Shown one piece after another: positions 17,666 through 26,491 of a DNA stretch of 64,000 nt (its first letter is position 1; each line of letters opens with the position of its first letter). Origin of the DNA: Gammaproteobacteria bacterium (GTDB taxonomy: Bacteria; Pseudomonadota; Gammaproteobacteria; Steroidobacterales; GCA-2729495). The notes under the pieces were generated by a model. The model was not told where the DNA came from. It did no database searches and was given only the letters and a program-made list of their open reading frames with translations. Location: the NCBI GenBank assembly GCA_016874095.1, contig VGVH01000008.1, forward strand, positions 38,120 to 102,119, given 5' to 3'. The translations under genes were made by a program, and so were the position numbers.

Positions 17666-20353
17666 TCAGTTCGGTCGATAGCCGGCCGGGCCCGTCCGGG
17701 CCGAGTCCGGCTTCTTCGCTGCAATCCCCCAGGCCTGCGCGAGTCGGGTCAGTTCCTCGGCCGCCACTACCTCGCGCCCGAGCAGCGATGCCGCAGCGTG
17801 GGCGATATCGGCTGCGCCCACTTCAAAGTGGCGACGCAGGTCCTCGCGGGATTCGCTGAGGCCGTAACCGTCGGTACCCAGTACCGTGTAGGGACCGGGA
17901 ATCCACTGCGCGATCGACAGCGGCAGCGTCTTCATGTAGTCGCTTGCCGCGACGAACACGCCCGTCTCGGCGGAGAGCAGGTTCTCGACCCAGGGCCGCG
18001 AGAGGTTCCTGCCGGCGAGGCGGTTGTCCCGTTCGACCCGCAGGGCTTCGCGGCTGAGCTCGTTGTAGCTGGTCACGCTCCAGATGTCCGTTGCAATGCC
18101 GGCGGACTCCAGCAGGTTCGCGGCCTCGAGCACTTCGCTCATGATTGCGCCGCTGCCGAAGAGATGGGCCTTGCGGCCGGCCGCGGCGGCCCGGCCTGAC
18201 CGGCGCAAGCAGTACATGCCGCGGACGATACCGTCGGCGACGCCTTCCGGCATCGCCGGCATGGCGTAGTTCTGGTTGTGGATCGTGATGTAGTAGAAGA
18301 CGTCCTCCTGCTTCGCGTACATGCGCTCGATACCGTCGCGGACGATGACCGCGAGTTCGTAGGCGAACGCCGGATCGTAGCTCATCATGTTCGGCACGGT
18401 GTTCGCGACCACCTGCGAGTGCCCGTCCTGGTGCTGCGGCCCCTCGCCATTGAGCGTCGTGCGACCCGAAGTGCCGCCCAGCAGGAAGCCGCGGCAGAGC
18501 ATGTCGCCCGCGCTCCAGATCATGTCGCCGACACGCTGGAAGCCGAAGATCGAGTAGAAGACGTAGAACGGAATGGTGGGCACGCCGTGCAGGGCGTAGG
18601 CCGTGCCGGCGGCAAGAAACGACGCCATCGCCCCGGCCTCGCAGATGCCTTCCTGCAGGATCTGGCCGTCCTGCGCCTCGCGGTATGGGCTCAGCGTGGT
18701 GGAGTCGACCGGGCGGTACTTCTGGCCCTCGGTGGAGAAGATGCCTGATTTCCTGAAAAGGGCTTCCATGCCGAAGGTCCGCGCCTCGTCCGGAACGATC
18801 GGGACGATGTAGCGCCCGAGTGTTTCGTGCCCGGTCAGCTTCGCGAGCATGCGCACGAACGCCATGGTCGTCGACTGCGGCCGCTCGGAGCCGCCGAGCT
18901 GTTCCTGGAACACGTCGAGTGCCGGTGCCTCGAGCGCCGGGCACTCGACCGTGCGCCGCGGCCAGCTGCCGCCGAGCGCGCCGCGCCGCGCACGCAGGTA
19001 GCGAAGCTCGGGGCTGTCGTCAGCCGGGCGGTAGAAGTCGGCGCGCCCCATGGCATCCTCCGGCAGCGGGATGCCGAGGCGACGAGCCGTCTCGATGCGT
19101 TCTTCAGCCGTCAGGTTCTTCTTCTGGTGCACGGCGTTGGAGCCCTCGTAGCCCTGCATGCCGTAGCCCTTGATGGTCTTGATCAGGATCGCCGTCGGTC
19201 GCCCGGTGGTCGTCGCTGCGCGCTGGAAGGCCGCATAGATCTTGCGCTGGTCGTGGCCACCGCGACGGATGCAGCGGATTTCCTCGTCCGAGAGCACCCG
19301 CATGATCTCGGCCAGCTTGCCGTCGTCCTCCACCCAGTGCTCGCGGACCTCGCTGCCGCTCGAGACGGAGTACATCTGGTAGTCGCCGTCGACCGCCCGC
19401 TCCATGCGCTCCTGCAGCACGCCTTCGTGGTCGATGGCGAAGAGCGGATCCCATTCGCCGCTCCAGATCACCTTGATGACGTTCCAGCCGGCTCCCCGGA
19501 ACGAGCGCTCGAGTTCCTGGATGATCTTGCCGTTGCCGCGCACCGGGCCGTCGAGCCGCTGCAGGTTGCAGTTGACGACCATGATGAGATTGTCGAGCCG
19601 CTCCCGCGCAGCGATGTTGATCGTGCCGAGCACTTCGGGCTCGTCAGCCTCGCCGTCGCCGATGAACGCCCAGACCTTGCCGCCGTTGGCGGGCTTGAGG
19701 CCACGGTTCTCGAGGTACTTGGCGAAGCGCGCCTGGTAGATGCCGGAGGGCGTCGACAGTCCCATCGAGGCGCAGGGCGCCTGCCAGAACTCCGGCATGT
19801 TGCGCGGATGCGGGTAGGAGGACAGGCCGCCGCCGGAGCCCAGCTCGCGCCTGAAGTTGTCGAGCTGCTGCGCGTTCAGCCGGCCCTCGAGGAAGGCCCT
19901 GGCGTAGATGCCCGGCGCTGCATGGGCCTGGATCGTGACCAGGTCGCCGCCGTAGTCCGGTCCGCGGCCGCGGAAGAAATGATGCAGTCCGACCTCGAGC
20001 ATCGTTGCAGCGGAGGCGTAGGTGCCGATGTGGCCGCCGACGCCGGTGCCGCTGTCGTAGGCGCGCAGCACCATTGCCATGGCGTTCCAGCGCAGGATGT
20101 TCTCGATGCGCTCCTCGATGGCGATGTCGCCGGGATAGGCGGGCTGTTGTGCGAGCGGAATCGTATTGCGGTAGGGCGTGTTCAGCGTCGCCTCGTCGAC
20201 GATGATGTGCGCGTCGCTCAGGTAGTCGCGCAGCGCACGAAACACTGCCTTGGCACGCTCGGGCCCGTCCGCGCGCAGCAGCGACTCCATCGACTCCAGC
20301 CACTCGGCCAGTTCGATATCGCTGTGCAGGAAATCCTTCGGCCGCGTTGCCAT
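17666..20353 (-). CDS. aceE: Pyruvate dehydrogenase E1 component, homodimeric type
   Basis: 895 residues, the usual length of AceE. TPP/Mg site GDGEADEPEVLG...NCNLQRLDGP is present (most homologues have GDGEMDEPE), as are the family blocks GHIGTYASAATMLEVGLHHFFRG, RRGGHDQRKIYAAF, KTIKGYGMQ, and FYVFYSIFGFQRVGDMIWSAGDM. The enzyme decarboxylates pyruvate and passes the acetyl group to the lipoyl domains of E2. No aceF or lpd gene is adjacent; upstream (20354-20616) is a promoter-like gap and the gene seems monocistronic here. Cytoplasmic. No truncation seen. Confidence 0.95.
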   Translation of the reverse strand: MATRPKDFLHSDIELAEWLESMESLLRADGPERAKAVFRALRDYLSDAHIIVDEATLNTPYRNTIPLAQQPAYPGDIAIEERIENILRWNAMAMVLRAYDSGTGVGGHIGTYASAATMLEVGLHHFFRGRGPDYGGDLVTIQAHAAPGIYARAFLEGRLNAQQLDNFRRELGSGGGLSSYPHPRNMPEFWQAPCASMGLSTPSGIYQARFAKYLENRGLKPANGGKVWAFIGDGEADEPEVLGTINIAARERLDNLIMVVNCNLQRLDGPVRGNGKIIQELERSFRGAGWNVIKVIWSGEWDPLFAIDHEGVLQERMERAVDGDYQMYSVSSGSEVREHWVEDDGKLAEIMRVLSDEEIRCIRRGGHDQRKIYAAFQRAATTTGRPTAILIKTIKGYGMQGYEGSNAVHQKKNLTAEERIETARRLGIPLPEDAMGRADFYRPADDSPELRYLRARRGALGGSWPRRTVECPALEAPALDVFQEQLGGSERPQSTTMAFVRMLAKLTGHETLGRYIVPIVPDEARTFGMEALFRKSGIFSTEGQKYRPVDSTTLSPYREAQDGQILQEGICEAGAMASFLAAGTAYALHGVPTIPFYVFYSIFGFQRVGDMIWSAGDMLCRGFLLGGTSGRTTLNGEGPQHQDGHSQVVANTVPNMMSYDPAFAYELAVIVRDGIERMYAKQEDVFYYITIHNQNYAMPAMPEGVADGIVRGMYCLRRSGRAAAAGRKAHLFGSGAIMSEVLEAANLLESAGIATDIWSVTSYNELSREALRVERDNRLAGRNLSRPWVENLLSAETGVFVAASDYMKTLPLSIAQWIPGPYTVLGTDGYGLSESREDLRRHFEVGAADIAHAAASLLGREVVAAEELTRLAQAWGIAAKKPDSARTGPAGYRPN

Positions 20354-20616
20354 GGAGCTCCACTCCGCTCATTCGTCGTTGCGCGCGAGCGCCGCTGCGC
20401 GCGATGCGCGCGCAGCATAGCGGTTTCCCGGCCGGTGGGGCGCAGGGGTCCGCCAGCCGAAGAGAATACCTGTAACGAATAGTCTATAAGCCTCTGTTTA
20501 CCTGAATATTGTTATTGGCTCCAGCTGGCGGCCGACCTGCCCCCGGCGCTGTGCAGTGTCAGCCGCATCTTCTATGCTCGGCCCAGCGTTACCGAAGCCC
20601 TGCGAAAGGACTGCTG

Positions 20617-21282
20617 ATGACTGGCGAAGATGCTGCCGGGCCCTTGAGCCGGCGCGACACGCTGATGCTTGGCCTGGCCGGACTTGCCGGTCTGATGGGC
20701 GATCGCGCGCAGGCGTCGGCCGGCGTCCACGCCGAGATCGAGGCGGTGCTGAAGCGCACGGAGGAGATCTGGAACAGCCAGCATTTCTACCGGCTGCGCG
20801 ACGTCTGGGACACGGACGATCCGGAGCCGTGGTACGTGCCGGAGGAAATCGTCACGCCGTTTCGCAGCTGGCCCGAGATCGAGCGTTACTGGGGTCCGCC
20901 GATGCGCGTGTTGCGGGCGTTTCGCTGGCAGTTCTCGAACCTGCACGTGAAGTCGCTTGCTGACGATCTCGCGCTCGCCCTGTTCGATCACTACTACGAG
21001 ATCGAGATCGCCATCGGCAGGCCACCCCTGCCGCCGCCGACCGCGGGATTCGACCGCTGTCTGGCGATCTTCCGCCGCAAGCCGGACGGCTGGAAGCACA
21101 TCCTCTATGCGCAGTGCCCGCTCGGGCCGGACACCTATATCCGCGCGCTGCGCGAGAAGATCGTGCGTCCCGACTTCCGCGAATTCAGCGATGGCGTCGA
21201 GGAACGGTTCAGGCAGGGTCACGCCGACGGCAAGCCGCAGATTCCTGAGGACTACGATCCGAACCGGAACCGCGGCGAGTGA
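20617..21282 (+). CDS. Tat-signal NTF2/SnoaL-like protein
   Basis: 221 residues from ATG 20617, with AAAGGA just upstream. LSRRDTLMLGLAGLAGLMG (residues 10-28) is a good twin-arginine signal. The mature part resembles a SnoaL/NTF2-type cone fold (EIEAVLKRTEEIWNSQHFYRLRDVWDTDDPEPWYVPEE, WPEIERYWGPP, AFRWQFSNLHVKSLADDLALALFDHYYEIEI), which binds small ligands or acts as an isomerase/dehydratase. The C-terminal 45 residues (YIRALREKIVRPDFREFSDGVEERF) lie outside the basic fold. Its stop overlaps the GTG of the FMN-oxidase gene, so the two are translated together and probably work on the same periplasmic substrate (inference). Confidence 0.7.
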   Translation: MTGEDAAGPLSRRDTLMLGLAGLAGLMGDRAQASAGVHAEIEAVLKRTEEIWNSQHFYRLRDVWDTDDPEPWYVPEEIVTPFRSWPEIERYWGPPMRVLRAFRWQFSNLHVKSLADDLALALFDHYYEIEIAIGRPPLPPPTAGFDRCLAIFRRKPDGWKHILYAQCPLGPDTYIRALREKIVRPDFREFSDGVEERFRQGHADGKPQIPEDYDPNRNRGE

Positions 21283-22460
21283 GCGGTCGGGCGGGCACCG
21301 CTGCCGGGTCGCGTCGCGCGCTGCTGCGCTTCCTGCTGCAGTCGCCGCTGCTGCTTGCTGCCGGCGGCCTGCGTGAGGCGCTGGCCCGGCCGGAGCTGGC
21401 GATTCCCGCGAGCGCCGCCGAAGCACTCGATGTTTTCCAGATCGAGCGCGTCGCCCGACAGAAGCTCGATCCGGCGACGATCCATTTCATCGTCAATGGC
21501 GCCGATGACGGGGCAACCGTGCTTGCGAACCGTGAGGCCTACGGCGACTGGGCGATCCGCGTGCGGCGGCTGGTCGACGTCAGCCGCGTCGATCTGTCGA
21601 CCGAGGTGCTGGGCCTGCGCCTGGAAGTGCCGTTGCTGCTGGCGCCGGTCGGCAACCAGCAGTCGATACACCCCGCCGGGGAACTCGCGACCGCGCGGGC
21701 CGCGAAGCGGACCGGACACGCGATGATTGCCTCCACCGTCACGAACGCTGCCGTCGGCGAGATCGCGAAAGAGGCCGGGCAACTGTGGTTCCAGCTCTAC
21801 GCCTCGCCGGACCGGCCGCTGATGGACAAGCTGATCGGCGATGCGGAGCAGGCGGGCTGCCCGGTCGTTGCGCTGACGGTGGACTCCAACACCCGCGGCA
21901 ATCGCGAGGGCGAGCGCTGGTGGGGGCGGCTGCCAGAGGCGAGGCCCCGGGAGGAACTGCGGCTTGGAAATTTCAAGGATTATTCCGGGCCGCCGCGCAT
22001 CGGCGATATTTCGCTCGACTGGAAGAAGCTCGAGTGGATCCGTGCCCGCACGCGCGTGAAGCTGGTGCTGAAGGGCATCGTCACGCGGGAGGATGCCAGG
22101 CTCGCGCGCGAGAGCGGCGTGGACGGGCTCATCGTTTCGAACCACGGCGGCCGCCAGGAGGAGAGCCTGCGCTCGACGCTGGCATCGCTGCCGGAAGTCG
22201 TGGAGGCGGTCGGCAGCGCGCTGCCCGTGCTCATGGACGGCGGCATCCGTCGCGGCACCGATGTCTTCAAGGCGCTGGCGCTCGGTGCGCGCGCCGTCTG
22301 CATCGGCCGGCCCTACCTCTGGGGGCTCGGCGCCTTCGGGGAGGAGGGCGTCGAGCGCGTACTGGTGATACTGCGCGAGGAGCTGAAGCGCATCATGCAG
22401 TTTGCCGGCACCACTTCAGTCGGTGCCATCGGCCCCGGCCATCTCGAGCGGCGACGCTAG
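21279..22460 (+). CDS. FMN-dependent alpha-hydroxy-acid oxidase/dehydrogenase with twin-arginine N-terminus
   Basis: 393 residues, GTG start overlapping the previous stop. SRRALLRFLLQSPLLLAAGG (from residue 11) looks like a Tat signal. The rest is the (S)-2-hydroxy-acid-oxidising TIM barrel: PLLLAPVGNQ, LWFQLYASPDRP with the active-site Tyr, VVALTVDSN, KLVLKGIV with the FMN Lys, GVDGLIVSNHGGRQ with catalytic His and Arg (about residue 286-290), and VLMDGGIRRGTDVFKALALGARAVCIGRP for phosphate binding. It would oxidise lactate, glycolate, mandelate or similar; the substrate is unknown. Export of a folded flavoprotein by Tat fits the signal and the Tat-signal partner directly upstream. Confidence 0.88.
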   Translation: MSGRAGTAAGSRRALLRFLLQSPLLLAAGGLREALARPELAIPASAAEALDVFQIERVARQKLDPATIHFIVNGADDGATVLANREAYGDWAIRVRRLVDVSRVDLSTEVLGLRLEVPLLLAPVGNQQSIHPAGELATARAAKRTGHAMIASTVTNAAVGEIAKEAGQLWFQLYASPDRPLMDKLIGDAEQAGCPVVALTVDSNTRGNREGERWWGRLPEARPREELRLGNFKDYSGPPRIGDISLDWKKLEWIRARTRVKLVLKGIVTREDARLARESGVDGLIVSNHGGRQEESLRSTLASLPEVVEAVGSALPVLMDGGIRRGTDVFKALALGARAVCIGRPYLWGLGAFGEEGVERVLVILREELKRIMQFAGTTSVGAIGPGHLERRR

Positions 22461-22469
22461 GCGGAGCGG

Positions 22470-24104
22470 TCAGCCGGCGTCCGGCAGCGGCCGCGGCGGC
22501 GTGAGCACGGTGTCCCCGGCATCCGTCTCCGGCAGCGTGAGCGGATAGTCGCGGTTGAAGTGCAGCCCGCGGCTCTCGCGCCGCTGCTGGGCGCAGCGGA
22601 TGGTGAGTTCCGCCACCAGCGCGAGGTTGCGCAGCTCGATCAGGTCGTTCGTGATGCGGAAATTCCCGTAGAACTCGCCAATCTCCTCCAGCAGGAGCCT
22701 GACGCGATGGCGGGCCCGCTCGAGCCGCTTGTTCGTGCGCACGATGCCGACGTAGTCCCACATGAACCGGCGCAGCTCGTCCCAGTTGTGCGACACGACG
22801 ACCTGTTCGTCCGTATCGGTGACCCGGCTCTCGTCCCATGCCGGCAGGCGTGCCGGCGCATCGTCCGACTGCCCGGGAGCCGCGATTGCCTGCGCTGCCG
22901 CCGTGCCGAACACGACGCACTCGAGCAGCGAATTGCTGGCAAGGCGATTGGCCCCGTGCAGCCCGGTGAAGGCGCACTCGCCCACGGCGTACAGGCCCGG
23001 CAGGTCGGTCGCCCCGTCGAGGTCCGTGACCACGCCGCCGCAGGTGTAGTGCGCCGCCGGCACGACCGGAATCGGCTGGCGGGTGATGTCGATGCCGAAT
23101 TCCCGGCAGCGCGCGGCGATGTTCGGAAACTGCCGCAGCGTGTCCGCCGGATCCTTGTGGCTGATGTCGAGGTGAACGAACTCGAAGCCACCGCGCTTCA
23201 TTTCATAGTCGATCGCCCGCGCCACGATGTCGCGGGATGCCATCTCCCCGCGCGGATCGTGATCGGGCATGAAGCGGCGGCCATTCGGCAGCTTCAGGAT
23301 GCCGCCTTCGCCGCGCACCGCCTCGGAAATCAGGAAGGCTTTCGCCTGAGGGTGGTAGAGGCAGGTCGGGTGGAACTGGACGAATTCGAGGTTCGCCACG
23401 CGGCAGCCGGATCGCCAGGCCATCGCGATGCCGTCGCCCGTGGAGGTGTCCGGGTTGGTCGTGTAGAGGTAGGTCTTCGAGGCGCCGCCGGTCGCGAGAA
23501 TCACGGCACGTGCAGCCAGCGTCACCACGCGCCCGCTGTCCCGCTCGAGCGCATAGACGCCGAGGCAGCGGTTGGCATCGGGCGAGCGCAGTTTCGCGGT
23601 CGTGATGAGGTCGACGGCAATGTGACCGTCGAGCACCGCGATGCGCGGATGTGCCGCCACCCGTTCCGACAATGCCTCGACGATCGCGCGGCCCGATGCG
23701 TCGGCCGCGTGCACGACACGCCGGCGCGTGTGGCCGCCCTCCTGGGTGAGATGCAGCCCGCGACCGTCGTCCTCGGCCGTAAAGCGCACGCCCTGGGACT
23801 GCAGCCATGCGATGGCGTCGGGCCCGCCCCGGGCCACGCGCTCGACGGCGTCAGGGTGGCAGAGGCCGGCACCGGCGCGCAACGTGTCCTCGACGTGCAG
23901 TGCCGCCGAGTCATCACTGCCGATCGCTGCGGCTATGCCGCCTTGCGCGCGCTGGCTCGAGCTCTCCGTGAATCCCTTCTTGGCGAGCAGGGTGACGTTG
24001 AGCCCGCGTTCCGCCAGCTGCAGCGCTGCCGTCATGCCGCCGAGCCCGGCGCCGATGATCAGCGCGTCGCAGGGGTTGTCGCCGCGTGCCGTGCGTGCGG
24101 TCAT
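22470..24104 (-). CDS. nadB: L-aspartate oxidase
   Basis: 544 residues, family length. FAD-binding DALIIGAGLGGMTAALQLAERG at the N-terminus; SSQRAQGGIAAAIGSDDS and HHTRRRV-type block (GGHTRRRVVHAADASG) typical of NadB; PVVPAAHYTCGGVVTDLDGATDLPGLYAVGECAFTGLHGANRLASNSLLE at the active site, distinguishing it from succinate dehydrogenase flavoprotein together with its soluble, single-chain form. It oxidises aspartate to iminoaspartate for quinolinate synthesis. It follows nadA by 25 bp on the same strand, so an operon; nadC is not in the window. Confidence 0.95.
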   Translation of the reverse strand: MTARTARGDNPCDALIIGAGLGGMTAALQLAERGLNVTLLAKKGFTESSSQRAQGGIAAAIGSDDSAALHVEDTLRAGAGLCHPDAVERVARGGPDAIAWLQSQGVRFTAEDDGRGLHLTQEGGHTRRRVVHAADASGRAIVEALSERVAAHPRIAVLDGHIAVDLITTAKLRSPDANRCLGVYALERDSGRVVTLAARAVILATGGASKTYLYTTNPDTSTGDGIAMAWRSGCRVANLEFVQFHPTCLYHPQAKAFLISEAVRGEGGILKLPNGRRFMPDHDPRGEMASRDIVARAIDYEMKRGGFEFVHLDISHKDPADTLRQFPNIAARCREFGIDITRQPIPVVPAAHYTCGGVVTDLDGATDLPGLYAVGECAFTGLHGANRLASNSLLECVVFGTAAAQAIAAPGQSDDAPARLPAWDESRVTDTDEQVVVSHNWDELRRFMWDYVGIVRTNKRLERARHRVRLLLEEIGEFYGNFRITNDLIELRNLALVAELTIRCAQQRRESRGLHFNRDYPLTLPETDAGDTVLTPPRPLPDAG

Positions 24105-24129
24105 GGGCGGGTCGCCGTCACCTGCGCGC

Positions 24130-25155
24130 TCAGTCCGTGGTGGAGGCGCGGCCGATGTCGAGCATGCGCTGCATCGAACGGCGGGCCCCGGCCGCCACCG
24201 CGGGCGCGATCTCGATCGCAGGGCTCAGGGTCTCGAGGCTCTGCAGGATCTTCGCCAGCGTGATCCGCTTCATGTGCGGGCAGAGGTTGCAGGGGCGGAC
24301 GAAATTGATCTCGGGAAACTCGACCGCGACGTTGTCGCTCATCGAGCACTCGGTCACCAGCACGACGTCCTTCGGCCGCTCGTCGGCGATGTGGCGGATC
24401 ATGCCGGAGGTCGAGCCGACGAAGTCCGCCTCGCGCAACACCTCCGGCGGGCATTCCGGGTGGGCCATGACGTGCACGCCCGGGCGCCCGGCGCGAAAAT
24501 CGCGGATGTCCTGCGGGGTGAAGCGCTCATGGACCTCGCAGGCGCCTTCCCACAGGATCACCTCGACCTTCGTCTTGCTGGCAACGTAGCGGCCGAGGTA
24601 GCCGTCCGGCAGGAAGATGACCCGGTCCGTGCCGAGTGACTCGACGACCTTCACCGCATTGGCGGACGTACAGCAGATGTCGACTTCCGCCCGCACGTCG
24701 GCGTAGGCATTGACGTAGCAGACGACCGGCACGCCGGGATAGCGCTCGCGCAGGCGCCGGACATCGGCCGCGGTGATCGACGCCGCCAGCGAGCAGCCGG
24801 CCTCGTAGTCGGGCAGCAGTACCGTCTTGCCGGGGCTCATGATCTTCGCGGTCTCGGCCATGAAGCGGACCCCGCACATCACGATGACGTCCGCCGCCGT
24901 GGCGGCACCGTGCTGGGCGAGTCCCAGCGAATCGCCACGGTAATCGGCCACTCCCCAGGCGATTTCCGGCGCCTGGTAGTTGTGGGCCAGGATCACCGCA
25001 TTGCGGTCCCGCTTCAGTTCGTTGATCGCGGCAATGAGCGGGGCGTGCACCGCCCACTCGGCCTCCGGGATCACGTGGCGTATGCGCTCGTAGAGGGGAC
25101 GGGTCAGCCGCTCCACCTCGGGGGTGTAGGCCGGCGCGGGGGTGGAGATGGGCAT
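24130..25155 (-). CDS. nadA: Quinolinate synthase
   Basis: 341 residues with three pseudo-repeats. The [4Fe-4S] cysteines are in VIVMCGVRFMAETAKI, DICCTSANAVKV and RPCNLCPHMKRIT. LAHNYQAPEIAWGVADYRGDSLGLA near the start binds the substrates. The enzyme condenses iminoaspartate from NadB with dihydroxyacetone phosphate to give quinolinate in de novo NAD synthesis, in the cytoplasm, and is oxygen-sensitive. First gene of the nadA-nadB pair. Confidence 0.96.
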   Translation of the reverse strand: MPISTPAPAYTPEVERLTRPLYERIRHVIPEAEWAVHAPLIAAINELKRDRNAVILAHNYQAPEIAWGVADYRGDSLGLAQHGAATAADVIVMCGVRFMAETAKIMSPGKTVLLPDYEAGCSLAASITAADVRRLRERYPGVPVVCYVNAYADVRAEVDICCTSANAVKVVESLGTDRVIFLPDGYLGRYVASKTKVEVILWEGACEVHERFTPQDIRDFRAGRPGVHVMAHPECPPEVLREADFVGSTSGMIRHIADERPKDVVLVTECSMSDNVAVEFPEINFVRPCNLCPHMKRITLAKILQSLETLSPAIEIAPAVAAGARRSMQRMLDIGRASTTD

Positions 25156-25604
25156 GAATGAGCCGGATCCGGAACCCGAAGGTCCTTGCGAATGAGCCGC
25201 TTACAGCGGATTGGCAGGCATGCTATGCGGCGCGCGCCGGGGGGTCAACGCAACCGGTGCGGGTATTTCCCGAGGGCTGGCGGGAGACGCTGATCACGGC
25301 AAGGGCGCGTAAACATTTACATGATAGGACAGTCACTTGCAGCGTTTCTGACGTGATGGGCGAGTCCGCAAACCCGGGTCTGGATCTCAGCGAGTACGCG
25401 CTGCTGCTGCTGCGCGCGCTTTCGCCCGGTATTCGGGGCATGGCCTGCTTTAGCTACGCCCAGGGGCGCTTCCTCGGCACCACCGGCCTGCTTCGACCGG
25501 CAGGTCGATGCTCTGATGGCAGCGTTGCCCGGGGCCGCGCGCTCGGCCTGAGGCCAGCGCTGGCTGTGCAATAATCGCCGCCGATTTCCCGCCGGAGCTT
25601 TCCG
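25156..25604. other. 449-bp gap without a supported gene
   Basis: Lies between nadA (-) and the cytochrome c gene (+) and must hold both promoters. A plus-strand open frame at 25158-25574 would give 138 residues, but it begins almost at the nadA start, has no ribosome-binding site or recognisable domain, changes composition along its length and is matched by equally long frames on the other strand, so I do not call it. An A/T-rich patch (TAAACATTTACATGATAGG, 25310-25328) stands out and may be promoter-like. CAATAAT just before 25580 is a plausible -10 for the cytochrome gene. Confidence 0.4.
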
Positions 25605-26423
25605 ATGACGATGCGAATCATCGCAAGCCTGGCGCTCGCGGGCGCTGCCGCTCTGGCAGCGACGACGGCAGCGGCACAGGTGCAATTGACCCGCGCGGTG
25701 CTGTCGCAGGCCGACTACGTGATCGGTCGGCGCGCTTTCCAGATGCGCTGCAGCGCCTGTCATTCGCTCGCCGAAGGGGGCACCGACCTCACCGGCCCGA
25801 ACCTCTGGGCGATCATGGGCAGCGCCCCCGGCGACGGTCGTCGCCCGGAATTCGTGTATTCGGATGCCCTGCGCGCCGCGGGAATACGCTGGACGGCGGA
25901 TCGCATGGACCGGTTCCTCGCGGATCCCGCGAAGGACGTGCCGGCCAACCGCATGGCCGTTCCCGAAGGTGTCCCGAGCCCGGATCGACTGGCGCTGATC
26001 GCGTTCATGATGCTCGAGACCGGTGGCGCCGACTGGCCGAGACCGGAACTGCCGACGGTGGTCATCGACAAGGATCGCAGCAAGCCGATCGAGGAGCGTT
26101 TTCCGAGCTTCTGGAACCACATGATGTCGAACACCGTGCGTTATCGCATGGTGACGGCCGACGGCGAGCAGGTGTTCCGCGCCTATTTCAACAGGGACGG
26201 CTCCATCAGCAGCGACAACGACAAGATCCGCGGCTTCTGGCGTCCGGACGATCGCGATTTCTTCTGCTATGCGCTGTACGGTCTGCCGACGAAGCCCGAC
26301 CAGCTGGTCGAATGCTTTCCGATGGTGGCCATGTCGATCCCGCGCTTCGCCGAGCAGCTGTGGGAGTCGAAGCCGGTGGCGGGCGTGCGGCTGTTCGGCG
26401 GCATCCTGCCCGGCCGGCCCTGA
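25605..26423 (+). CDS. Exported c-type cytochrome with unassigned C-terminal region
   Basis: 272 residues. Signal peptide 1-25 (LALAGAAALAATTAAAQ). A class-I cytochrome c domain follows: haem-binding CSACH at residues 49-53, GPNLWAIMGSAPG, FVYSDALRAAGIRWTADRMDRFLADP, and VPANRM with the likely axial Met near residue 117, so it is six-coordinate and periplasmic. After about residue 140 the protein continues for some 130 residues (VVIDKDRSKPIEERFPSFWNHMMSNTVRYRM..., FFCYALYGLPTKPDQLVECFPMV) that I cannot assign to a family; two Cys here lack a CxxCH pattern. A strong terminator follows. Confidence 0.85.
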   Translation: MTMRIIASLALAGAAALAATTAAAQVQLTRAVLSQADYVIGRRAFQMRCSACHSLAEGGTDLTGPNLWAIMGSAPGDGRRPEFVYSDALRAAGIRWTADRMDRFLADPAKDVPANRMAVPEGVPSPDRLALIAFMMLETGGADWPRPELPTVVIDKDRSKPIEERFPSFWNHMMSNTVRYRMVTADGEQVFRAYFNRDGSISSDNDKIRGFWRPDDRDFFCYALYGLPTKPDQLVECFPMVAMSIPRFAEQLWESKPVAGVRLFGGILPGRP

Positions 26424-26436
26424 TCACGCGCGCAAA

Positions 26437-26466
26437 GAAAAACCCCGCCGGGTGGCGGGGTTTTTC
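26437..26466. terminator. Bidirectional rho-independent terminator
   Basis: GAAAAACCCCGCC, a short GGGT loop, then GGCGGGGTTTTTC. Strong GC stem with A-tract and T-tract on either side, so it can act on both strands. It sits between the cytochrome c gene (+, ends 26423) and the GlyGly-CTERM-like gene (-, ends 26492), serving both. Confidence 0.88.
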
Positions 26467-26491
26467 GGTCGTGCAAGCCTTTAGCTGAGAA

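Noticed and set aside
17666..20353. Pyruvate dehydrogenase operon
   Set aside because: aceE stands alone; no E2 or E3 gene lies beside it in the window.
25158..25574. 138-codon plus-strand frame between nadA and the cytochrome gene
   Set aside because: No ribosome-binding site, no domain, begins beside the nadA start, and comparable frames exist on the other strand.
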